Assembly (NCBI RefSeq): GCF_004799445.1
Contig: NZ_SSNA01000108.1
Coordinates: 1 to 44,128, forward strand
Source: Bradyrhizobium sp.
GTDB taxonomy: Bacteria > Pseudomonadota > Alphaproteobacteria > Rhizobiales > Xanthobacteraceae
Direction of reading: 5' to 3'
Length of the DNA: 44,128 nt
Shown here: positions 36,688 to 43,611 of the stretch, one piece after another
Numbering within the stretch: position 1 is the stretch's first letter
Layout: each line of letters starts with the position of its first letter
Program-made: the position numbers and the translations under genes
The notes under the pieces: generated by a model
What the model was told of the DNA's origin: nothing
Seen by the model: only the letters and a program-made list of their open reading frames with translations
Database searches by the model: none

Positions 36688-36790
36688 TCCCCTCCCCCTT
36701 GCGGGGAGGGGTCGGGGGTGGGGGTGCCGCACACGCGGAGTCCCCGTGGGGTACCCCCCTCCCCAACCCTCCCCCGCAAGGGGGGAGGGA
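36688..36790. repeat. Palindromic repeat (family B)
   Basis: TCCCCTCCCCCTTGCGGGGA ... ACCCTCCCCCGCAAGGGGGG, with inner arms GGGTGCCGCACACGCGGAG and its neighbours. It is in the gap between rsmD and the RluB-type gene, both minus strand. Confidence 0.85.
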
Positions 36791-36862
36791 GTTGGACGGC
36801 CTCGCGCGTGGTGGTGAGGAAGCGAGACGAGAACGAAATTCCAAATCGCATGAACTCCGCCC

Positions 36863-39022
36863 CTACTCGTCCCGCGGCTTCAGGTCGCGCTTGCCGTGAT
36901 AGCCGCGCTGCGGACGCCGCGGCGGGCCATAGCCGCTGGCCTCGGCCTCGTTGCGGGCGCGCGCCTCCTCGCTGCCGGTACGCTGCACCAGCACGCGGCG
37001 GCCCTTGCGGTCGGCGATCAGGCCGCTCTTGCCGGCCGGCTTGAACGGCTTCTTGCCGCGCGGTGCGTCTCCATCTTCGGTCTCGACCCCCGCCTGAGGC
37101 TCGCCCGGCATCGGCCGGTTGAAATCCGCGCCCGCAAGGGCGGCGATCTTTTCGCCGAGCTGCTCGCGCAGCACCCGCGTCTTGACCTCCTCGACCTCGC
37201 CCTCGCCGAGTTCGGCGAGCTGGAACGGACCGTAGGACACCCGGATCAGCCGGTTCACTTCGAGGCCGAGATGCGCCATCACGTTGCGCACTTCACGGTT
37301 CTTGCCTTCGCGGATCGCAAACACCAGCCAGACATTGGCGCCCTGGTCGCGCTCCAGCGTGGCATCGATCGGACCGTATTTGACGCCGTCGATCTCGACG
37401 CCCTTTTTCAACGCGTCGAGCTGCGCCTGGGTCACTTCGCCATGGGCCCGGACGCGATAGCGCCGCAGCCAGCCGGTGTCGGGCAGTTCGAGCGCGCGCG
37501 CCAGCCCGCCGTCATTGGTCAGGAGCAGGAGGCCTTCGGTGTTGAAATCGAGCCGGCCGATCGAGATCAGCCGCGGCAGGCCCTCCGGCAGATTGTCGAA
37601 CACCGTCGGCCGCCCCTCGGGGTCGGCATGGGTGGTCATCAAGCCGCGCGGCTTGTGAAACAAGAACAGCCGGGTGCGCTCGCGCGCTGGCAACGGCTTG
37701 CCGTCGACGGTGATGACGTCGTTGGCGGTGACATCGAGCGCCGGCGAATTGATGACGCGGCCGTTCACCGTGACGCGGCCTTGCACGATCCATTCCTCGG
37801 CGTCGCGGCGCGAGGCCAGTCCCGCTCGCGACACCACCTTGGCGATGCGCTCGCCGGATTTCTTCTCGCGCGGCGGACGCGGCGCGCGCTTGTCGAACTC
37901 AGGCTTGTGCTCGCGATAGGCGCCGCGGCCGCCGAAGGCCGGACGTTTGGCAAATATCTTGCTGTCATCCTCGTTGGCGCGGCGCGGCCGCTCCTCACGC
38001 GCCTCGCTGCGGGGATGCTCCTGCCAGGAACCTTCACGGTCCTGACGCGGCCGATCGAATTTGGGACGATCGTCGCGGGCTTCCCGCGGCCGATCGAACT
38101 TCGGTCGCTCGCCTTGAGGCCTGTCGCCGCGCGGACGGTCAAACTTCGGCCGCTCGCGAAATGGGCGATCGCCCTGTGGACGGTTACCCTGGGGGCGATC
38201 CTCACGCGGGCGCGAGAAACGCGGACGTTCCTCGCCGCCGCGGTCCTCACGCGGCTTGTCGAAATTTCGTGCGCCGTCGCGCGGGGGCCGCGAATTGCGG
38301 CCGGCATGGTCGGGGGAAGAGGCGTCGCGCTTCTGCCACGGCTTGGAATCGCCGCGATCCGCCCCGAAATCCTTGCCCCGATCCGGGCGGCTGCCAAAAT
38401 CCTTGCGGGGCCCGCGGTCGGGCGCTCCGCGTGAGAATTTCTTGTCGCCGCCAAATTTTCTTTCGGGACGATCGCCGCGGGGCCGGTCGGCATCGCGCGG
38501 CGGCCTTGCGCTATACGGACGGTCTCCGCGCGGCCGGTCGCCGTCTTTCCGAAAACCTTCGCCACGCGGGGTGTAGGGACGCTTCTCGCCGCCGCCTTCG
38601 CGGGGCGTGTAGGGTTTCCGGTCGCCGAACTTCTTGTCGGAAAAACGCGCCGCCGGGCGCGCATCGCCGGCGTCGCGCTTGCGATCGCCCCGGTCGCCCT
38701 TGCGATCGCCGGCATCGCGGTTGTAATTCGGGCGATCGCCGCGCGGGGTATAGGGGCGCTTGTCGCCGCCGCGGTCGTCGCTGCGGCCCTCGCGTTTGCC
38801 GGCGTAGGGTTTGCCCGCGCCCGCATACGGCTTCTTGGCATACGATCGCTCGCCCTCGGGCTTGCCGGCGTAGGGGCGCTTCTCACCCTCGCTCTTGCCG
38901 GCGAAACCGCGCTTGGCGAATTTCTTCTCGGGTCCCCTGGCGGCGCCGGAGCGGCCCTTGCCGCCCGATGGACGGTCACGCCGGCCACGGGAATCGTTGT
39001 TTTTGTCGTTGTCGCGGGGCAT
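36863..39022 (-). CDS. RluB/RsuA-family 23S rRNA pseudouridine synthase with giant charged N-terminal extension
   Basis: 719 aa from ATG 39022. Residues 1 to about 385 are low complexity, built from Arg, Lys, Asp, Gly, Pro and Tyr in imperfect repeats (KRPYTPRG three times, KPYAGK, DRPRGDRP many times, PKFDRPR). Then follow an S4 RNA-binding domain (from about 389: ERIAKVVSRAGLASRRDAEEWI) and the pseudouridine synthase domain (FHKPRGLMTTHADPEGRPTVFDNL) with catalytic D492 in SIGRLDFNTEGLLLLTND. A basic tail (GKKPFKPAGKSGLIADRKGRRVLVQ) ends the protein. The enzyme isomerises uridine in 23S rRNA. E. coli RluB is about 290 aa, so the N-terminal part is a large added disordered region. Confidence 0.93.
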   Translation of the reverse strand: MPRDNDKNNDSRGRRDRPSGGKGRSGAARGPEKKFAKRGFAGKSEGEKRPYAGKPEGERSYAKKPYAGAGKPYAGKREGRSDDRGGDKRPYTPRGDRPNYNRDAGDRKGDRGDRKRDAGDARPAARFSDKKFGDRKPYTPREGGGEKRPYTPRGEGFRKDGDRPRGDRPYSARPPRDADRPRGDRPERKFGGDKKFSRGAPDRGPRKDFGSRPDRGKDFGADRGDSKPWQKRDASSPDHAGRNSRPPRDGARNFDKPREDRGGEERPRFSRPREDRPQGNRPQGDRPFRERPKFDRPRGDRPQGERPKFDRPREARDDRPKFDRPRQDREGSWQEHPRSEAREERPRRANEDDSKIFAKRPAFGGRGAYREHKPEFDKRAPRPPREKKSGERIAKVVSRAGLASRRDAEEWIVQGRVTVNGRVINSPALDVTANDVITVDGKPLPARERTRLFLFHKPRGLMTTHADPEGRPTVFDNLPEGLPRLISIGRLDFNTEGLLLLTNDGGLARALELPDTGWLRRYRVRAHGEVTQAQLDALKKGVEIDGVKYGPIDATLERDQGANVWLVFAIREGKNREVRNVMAHLGLEVNRLIRVSYGPFQLAELGEGEVEEVKTRVLREQLGEKIAALAGADFNRPMPGEPQAGVETEDGDAPRGKKPFKPAGKSGLIADRKGRRVLVQRTGSEEARARNEAEASGYGPPRRPQRGYHGKRDLKPRDE

Positions 39023-39186
39023 GAATGGTCTCTCGGCAGGAATGAATTGGCAATCAGGCGGATGTGGATAGGCTGTCATAGCGATCACGCGCGCGCACTT
39101 GGCTCAAGGCGCATTCTCACGCAAAACCGGCATCCACTTTTGCTGAAGGCGTATCTCATAGCAGAGTTCTCCCGGCGATACGAGAC

Positions 39187-39633
39187 ATGACCGCACCATC
39201 TTTCATGGATTTGGCGCTGAAAGCGGCCGAAATGGCAGGAAAATCGGGGGAAGTGCCGATCGGATGCGTGATCGTGCTTAACAACGAGGTGGTCGCCACG
39301 GCCGGAAACCGCACCCTGACCGACCGGGATCCCACGGCCCACGCCGAAATTCTCGCGATCAGGCAGGCCACATCGGCCGTCGGCAGCGAGCGGCTGATCG
39401 ATTGCGACCTCTATGTCACGCTGGAGCCATGCACGATGTGCGCGGGCGCGATCTCGTTGGCGAGGATCAGGCGGCTCTATTACGGCGCGGCCGATCCCAA
39501 GGGGGGTGCCGTGGAATCGGGCGTGAGGTTCTTTGCATCAAAGACCTGCCATCATGTCCCGGAAGTCTATTCCGCCGTCGGCGAGACCGAGGCCGCGACG
39601 CTGTTGCGGGATTTTTTCAAGGCAAGAAGGTGA
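39187..39633 (+). CDS. tadA: tRNA-specific adenosine-34 deaminase
   Basis: 148 aa from ATG 39187. It converts A34 to inosine in tRNA-Arg(ACG). Zinc ligands H52 (with proton shuttle E54, TAHAEILAIRQA) and C82/C85 (LEPCTMCAGAIS) are intact. SGEVPIGCVIVLNNEVVATAGNR and RLYYGAADPKGGAVESG are family signatures. Divergent from the RluB-type gene across 164 bp. Confidence 0.93.
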   Translation: MTAPSFMDLALKAAEMAGKSGEVPIGCVIVLNNEVVATAGNRTLTDRDPTAHAEILAIRQATSAVGSERLIDCDLYVTLEPCTMCAGAISLARIRRLYYGAADPKGGAVESGVRFFASKTCHHVPEVYSAVGETEAATLLRDFFKARR

Positions 39634-39662
39634 TCGGGTCGCGGTGCAACTCCCCCCACTGC

Positions 39663-39798
39663 TGTCATCATCCGCCACCGGGTCTCGCCTCCGGCGAGCC
39701 CGATGACAGGCTCCAGCGGATGATCCAGTATCCCGGAGACGCCGGTGATTGACCGATAGGCCGCGGCGTACTGGATACCCGCTTTCGCGGGTATGACG
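39663..39798. repeat. Palindromic intergenic repeat (family J)
   Basis: GTCATCATCCGCCACCGGGT ... TCCAGCGGATGATCCAGTAT, then GGCGTACTGGATACCCGCTT and TCGCGGGTATGACG. Two half-palindromes are joined. It fills the gap between the convergent tadA and hydrolase genes. Confidence 0.7.
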
Positions 39799-39807
39799 CG
39801 CCGAAAA

Positions 39808-40713
39808 CTACCCCGCCATAAAAAACCCCCGCAGCGCCTTCGCGGTGGCGTCCGGATTTTCTTCGGTCAGGAAATGTCCGCAATCGACCGGTATGCCCGA
39901 GACGTTGGTCGCCCATGTCTTCCAGGTGTCGAGCGGCGTCGCCGCGGCACGCGCGATGCCGGCATCGCCCCACAGCGCCAGCATCGGGATCGTGATCTTC
40001 TTGCCCGCGTCACGATCGGCCTTGTCGATCTCGACATCGGCGTAGGCGCCGGCGCGGTAATCCTCGCACATCGCATGCACCCGCGAGGGATCGCGGAACG
40101 CCGCGAGGTAATGCGCCAGCGCGCGCGGATGGATCGCGTCGAGATTCTTTGCCTTGGTCTGGCTCGCCATTTTCTGCCTGAGGAAGAAGTCGGGATGGCC
40201 ACCGATCAGCGTTTCCGGCAGCGGGAAAGGCTGCGCCAGAAACGTCCAGTGATAGATCTTCAGCGCATAGAGCCGGTCCATGCGCGCCCAGTAGTCATAG
40301 GTCGGCAGGATATCCAGCACCGCCAGCCGCGACAGCCGGCCGGGATGATCGAGCGCGAGGCGATACGCCACACGGCCGCCGCGATCGTGCCCGGCGAGCG
40401 CAAAATGCACATGGCCGAGCTGCTCCATCGCCTCGATCATGGTCAGCGCCATCGCGCGCTTGGTGTAGGGCGTATGATCCTGGTCGCTCTCCGGCATATC
40501 CGACCAGCCGTACCCGGGCAGGTCCGCGATGATCAGCGTGAAGGCGTCGGCCAGCTGCGGCGCGACGCGATGCCACATCACATGGGTCTCGGAAAAGCCG
40601 TGCAGCAACAACAGCGGCGGCCCCTTGCCGCCGACGCGGGCAAAGATGCGCCCGGATTGGGTGTTGATCCATTCGGAAGAATAACCGGGGTAGAGGTCGG
40701 CGAGATCGGGCAT
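39808..40713 (-). CDS. Fluoroacetate dehalogenase-like alpha/beta hydrolase
   Basis: 301 aa from ATG 40713 ([18 protein letters not shown]); ATG 40725 would add four residues. From memory it is strikingly close to RPA1163 of Rhodopseudomonas palustris, and every active-site position falls on the same number: nucleophile D110 with R111 and R114 (GHDRGGR), D134, H155 and W156 (YHW, halide pocket), Y219 ([10 protein letters not shown]) and H280 (CGHFL). The enzyme hydrolyses fluoroacetate to glycolate and fluoride. Related enzymes prefer chloroacetate, so the preferred halide is not settled by sequence. No signal peptide; cytosolic. Confidence 0.88.
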   Translation of the reverse strand: MPDLADLYPGYSSEWINTQSGRIFARVGGKGPPLLLLHGFSETHVMWHRVAPQLADAFTLIIADLPGYGWSDMPESDQDHTPYTKRAMALTMIEAMEQLGHVHFALAGHDRGGRVAYRLALDHPGRLSRLAVLDILPTYDYWARMDRLYALKIYHWTFLAQPFPLPETLIGGHPDFFLRQKMASQTKAKNLDAIHPRALAHYLAAFRDPSRVHAMCEDYRAGAYADVEIDKADRDAGKKITIPMLALWGDAGIARAAATPLDTWKTWATNVSGIPVDCGHFLTEENPDATAKALRGFFMAG

Positions 40714-40749
40714 GGGGAGGCTCATTTCGAAGCTGCGATTCAGTTTAAC

Positions 40750-40854
40750 CGTCATTGCGAGCGAAGCGAAGCAATCCATGGAGCTAAGGATGGACTGCTT
40801 CGTCGCATACGCTCCCGTGCGCAAACGCTTCGCGTTTGTCGCAGGCAATGACGG
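40750..40854. repeat. CGTCATTGCGAGCGAAGCGAAGC repeat (family F)
   Basis: Outer arms CGTCATTGC (40750-40758) and GCAATGACGG (40845-40854); inner pieces AGCAATCCATGGAG...GGACTGCTTCG and CGCAAACGCTTCGCGTTTGT. It is a very common intergenic palindrome of Bradyrhizobium, and here it leads into a longer noncoding block. Confidence 0.88.
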
Positions 40855-41400
40855 CGGTCCAGGACACAGCTTCGCGATCTCGCCGCGCATTTCGCGCGAG
40901 TTTTGAGAGGAAACGTGCCGCCCCCGATAGTCAGAGGGCGCAGGGAAAGCCGGGTGCGCGCTGCACCCGCGGTCTCGCGTGCAAAATACACAAAGAAAAG
41001 CGCACACGAGCATACAGGTTCAGCGGAAGCAGTCCGGCCTTCCCTGCGCAGTGGTTTACGGCTTACTTCGAGCTCTCCCCGGTGATCGGGCTTTTTTGTC
41101 ACCGTCATCCCTGAGAAGCTTGCTTCTCAAGAACTTGACGCCAGCGTCGAGGCGTCAGGACCACACGACTTCGCCGTCCGCGTCGGTGCCGTTCGTCAGG
41201 GGCACGTCCACGTCCACCGCATCCCGCACCCAACGTCCGTGACGACCGCGAAGCGCCCCCTCTTGTGGGCACGAGACGGCGACCATATAGAACTGATTTG
41301 GCATTTCTGAAAATCAGAATATTTTTTCAGAAGGGGCTGGACAGAGGGGGCGAGAAATCGTCCAGGTGATTTGCCCGTCGGGTCGTTTTTCCGCACACCC
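40855..41400. other. Long hairpin-rich noncoding block, probably a dispersed repeat
   Basis: No credible gene in 40726-41657 (931 bp). Hairpins: CGGGTGC/GCACCCG at 40951-40969; CCCG-GTGAT-CGGG followed by C and six T at 41078-41097 (terminator-like, plus strand); TGAGAAGC/GCTTCTCA at 41112-41129; TGACGCC/GGCGTCA at 41136-41157; TTCTGAAAA/TTTTCAGAA at 41305-41332. I recall near-identical blocks, with the same succession of hairpins after a family F repeat, at many Bradyrhizobium loci. The exact end is uncertain, near GATTTGCCCGTCGGGTCG (about 41370-41387). The remaining 41401-41619 shows nothing recognisable. Confidence 0.6.
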
Positions 41401-41619
41401 GCCTTGGACGGACTTGACCCGGGTATCCTGTACGAGGCCTGGCGGCGAGTGAGACACCGGGCATGCGAACGGTCGAGATTCTTATCGGTTAGCGGTTCTG
41501 CGGATAAGCCATGTCCGCTTCCCGGCGTATCTCGGACTCAAGTCGGAGATCGCGTGAGGACCGAAAATTGCCAACAACGGCCATCAAACAAGAATGCTTC
41601 TATCTTTACGATTGCGCGG

Positions 41620-41638
41620 TTATTGACAGATCAGTCCA
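41620..41638 (+). promoter_or_regulatory. Putative TetR operator 1, overlapping the tetR promoter
   Basis: TTATTGACAGATCAGTCCA, with the dyad GACNGATCNGTC. It matches 18 of 19 bases of the reverse complement of 42279-42297. It contains a TTGACA -35 hexamer (41623-41628). A -10 is weak (TACTAG or TAGTTC at 41643-41651), which would place the transcript start within a few bases of the ATG at 41658. Confidence 0.7.
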
Positions 41639-41657
41639 AATTTACTAGTTCACATCC

Positions 41658-42242
41658 ATGGCAAGACCGAGGGAATTTGATCGTGATGAGGCCGTAGAAC
41701 GGGCGATGTCCGTTTTCTGGCGAAAGGGTTATGCTGCAACTTCTACAGACGATCTGCTGCGTGCGATGAATATCGGCCGACAGAGCATGTACGACACGTT
41801 CGACGACAAACACCGGCTTTATCTGGAAGCGCTTGAGAAATATCAGCGAGACAGCGTTGCCGAGAACATCAGGCGGCTGCGATCAACCGCTTCGCCCCTG
41901 GCCGGAATTGAAGCGTTTGTTATCGGCATCATTGCTTCCGATAAATCCGTTCGCGAGAGGGGCTGCATGGGTGTTGGCTCTATCTGCGAATTCGGAAACA
42001 CCGATGCCGACCTGGTAACACTGCGCGCCAGGAGCGGCGGCGCGCAACACAGGGCTCTGATCGAGCGTCTGCGGCACGCGCAAGCGGCAAATGAAATAGG
42101 GGCGAATGTCGATATCGAGCGTGCCGCGCGCTTCGTGGAAACGATGATGTTCGGACTCCAGGTCTCAGCAAAGGCAGGAGCTTCTCTTCAATCTCTGCGC
42201 GACACGGCCGCCTTTGCGGTCGCAAGCTTAAGAAAGCTGTAG
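41658..42242 (+). CDS. TetR/AcrR-family transcriptional regulator
   Basis: 194 aa from ATG 41658 (MARPREFDRDEAVERAMSVF). The N-terminal HTH is at about residues 9-55 (FWRKGYAATSTDDLLRAMNIGRQSMYDTFDDKHRLY), with SMYDTFDDK where most TetR proteins have SLYHHFGSK-like sequence. The C-terminal ligand-binding domain has one Cys-rich-looking segment (RERGCMGVGSICEFGN). Base composition is lower in GC than the surrounding core. It probably represses itself and the SDR gene 67 bp downstream through two matching sites. A ribosome-binding site is not evident, so translation may be leaderless. Confidence 0.9.
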   Translation: MARPREFDRDEAVERAMSVFWRKGYAATSTDDLLRAMNIGRQSMYDTFDDKHRLYLEALEKYQRDSVAENIRRLRSTASPLAGIEAFVIGIIASDKSVRERGCMGVGSICEFGNTDADLVTLRARSGGAQHRALIERLRHAQAANEIGANVDIERAARFVETMMFGLQVSAKAGASLQSLRDTAAFAVASLRKL

Positions 42243-42278
42243 TCGCGCAGCAGTCTGCAAACAGGGCCTGAACAATTA

Positions 42279-42297
42279 TGGACTTATCTGTCAATAA
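42279..42297 (-). promoter_or_regulatory. Putative TetR operator 2, upstream of the SDR gene
   Basis: On the minus strand it reads TTATTGACAGATAAGTCCA, differing at one base from operator 1. It ends 12 bp before the SDR start codon and directly abuts the ribosome-binding site (GGAG at 42299-42302), where a bound repressor could block an SDR promoter or transcript elongation from tetR. Confidence 0.7.
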
Positions 42298-42309
42298 TGG
42301 AGAGAATGC

Positions 42310-43050
42310 ATGAGTAACCAACCTGCGCTAGTCGATAAGGTCGCACTTGTCTTGGGAGGCTCTCGGGGTATTGGCGCGGCGATAGCGAGACGGCTTGCCG
42401 CGGACGGTGCGATGGTCGCCCTGACCTACGCCAACTCGGCGGAAAAGGCGGCCGAAACCGCCCGTGCGGCAGAGGCGCATGGCCAGCCAGCGATCACAAT
42501 TAAAGCGGACAGCGCCGATCCCAAAGCCGTCGTGGATGCCGTGGCGCAGACCATCGCACACTTTGGCCATCTCGACATTCTAGTTGTCAATGCCGGCATT
42601 TTAATACTCGGCACGGTTGACATGTATGACCTTGCAGACTTTGATCGAATGGTGGCGACGAATGTGCGCGGTGTCTTCGTCGCGATCCAGGCATCGACCC
42701 CTCATCTCAGGGAAGGCGGACGGATTATCACCATCGGCAGCAATACTGCAGTTCGAACTGCATTCCCGGGAGCAAGCGTTTATTCAATGACGAAGGGCGC
42801 GGTTGCCTCGCTGGTCCGAGGCATCGCTATCGACCTCGCGCCGCGCGGGATTACGGTCAATAACGTCCAGCCCGGACCCACCGAGACAGACATGACAGCT
42901 GCTCACGCCGAGATGGTGAAGCCACTGGTACCTCTCGGACGCTTGGGCAAGCCTGAAGAAATTGCGGGGCTGGTGGCCTATCTCGCACGCCCCGAGGCCG
43001 GATTCATTACCGGCTCCAGCCAAACGATCGACGGCGGTTATGTTGCATGA
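42310..43050 (+). CDS. SDR-family NAD(P)-dependent oxidoreductase
   Basis: 246 aa from ATG 42310, preceded by GGAG. Classical SDR: cofactor loop GGSRGIG (16-22), VNAG (94-97), catalytic S145, Y159 and K163 (ASVYSMTKGAV), and the C-terminal GSSQTIDGGYVA. TYANSAEKA after the second strand suggests an NADP preference with an Arg in the GGSRGIG loop. It resembles 3-oxoacyl-ACP reductase-like dehydrogenases; the substrate is unknown. With the TetR gene just upstream it forms a typical aldehyde- or quinone-responsive pair. It lies in a probable accessory insertion. Confidence 0.9.
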   Translation: MSNQPALVDKVALVLGGSRGIGAAIARRLAADGAMVALTYANSAEKAAETARAAEAHGQPAITIKADSADPKAVVDAVAQTIAHFGHLDILVVNAGILILGTVDMYDLADFDRMVATNVRGVFVAIQASTPHLREGGRIITIGSNTAVRTAFPGASVYSMTKGAVASLVRGIAIDLAPRGITVNNVQPGPTETDMTAAHAEMVKPLVPLGRLGKPEEIAGLVAYLARPEAGFITGSSQTIDGGYVA

Positions 43051-43276
43051 CGTACAAGTCTGGACACCAATGATCTCCGCAAGGTTCTAATTCGGTCGGG
43101 AAATCGTTACGTTGAGTACACGCGCGATCGGGCGCCGACGGCCGCTTTGGGTCATTCGCGTCGAATGTTGGTATTTCCGTCGACGTCCCTTTAGCGGGCA
43201 TCTCCGGAACATCCTGGCAATAAGGACCAACCGGCCAAACCTGGACTTCCGGCCTATCCCGCCGGGTTCAGCCGCA
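43051..43276. other. Noncoding region between the SDR gene and the purD fragment
   Basis: 226 bp without a supported gene. The phrase CTTTGGGTCATTCGCGTCGA and the following TTTCCGTCGACGTCCC resemble noncoding sequence I associate with repeats in Bradyrhizobium, but I cannot define the element. Confidence 0.3.
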
Positions 43277-43507
43277 TCAATTGCGCTCCCGCTCCACCGC
43301 CTGCCAGCCGATATCGCGCCGGCAGAAACCTTCGAGCCATTTGATCCGGTCGACCGCCGCATAGGCGCGCGCTTGCGCTTGCGCGACCGTCTGGCCTGAC
43401 GCGCAGACATTCAGCACACGCCCGCCATTGGCGAGAATGTCGCCGTCCTTCGCGAGCGTGCCGGCATGGAAGATTTCAACGCCCTCGATCTTGCCGGCCT
43501 CCTTCGG
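43277..43507 (-). pseudogene. purD: Orphan C-terminal fragment of phosphoribosylamine-glycine ligase
   Basis: 76 codons and a TGA stop, open in frame, on the minus strand. The translation contains [50 protein letters not shown] and [12 protein letters not shown], the conserved end of PurD. Similarity begins abruptly at 43507, six bases from a palindromic repeat, with no upstream purD sequence in the window. Full PurD is about 420-430 aa, so only the last sixth is here. Good conservation suggests it was cut off recently. An intact purD should exist elsewhere if the strain is a purine prototroph. Confidence 0.85.
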
Positions 43508-43512
43508 TCAAC

Positions 43513-43600
43513 TAGCCCGCATGAGCGCAGCGACATGCGGCAACCATAGCCAGACCCCGGATATCGCTTCGCTCATCCGGGCTACGCTCTGCGGCTACGA
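43513..43600. repeat. Palindromic repeat (family H)
   Basis: TAGCCCGCATGAGCGCAGCG ... TCGCTTCGCTCATCCGGGCT, then ACGCTCTGCGGCTACGA. The outer arms TAGCCCG and CGGGCTA pair. It separates the purD fragment from the TPR gene. Confidence 0.8.
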
Positions 43601-43611
43601 CCGAAACTTGC

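Noticed and set aside
36896..38434. 512-codon plus-strand open frame opposite the RluB-type gene
   Set aside because: It mirrors the repeat-rich sense gene; no start signal and no recognisable domain.
36863..39022. Possible CRISPR or tandem array in the repetitive region
   Set aside because: The repeats are irregular, in frame and encode a low-complexity protein region; there are no equal-length spacers.
41620..42297. tetR as the cargo of a mini-transposon bounded by the inverted 19-mers
   Set aside because: Possible, but no target-site duplication or transposase is seen, and the sites fall exactly where operators are expected.
43087..43410. Minus-strand open frame over the purD fragment in another frame
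   Set aside because: The purD similarity is in a different frame and stays open for 76 codons; this one has no recognisable domain.
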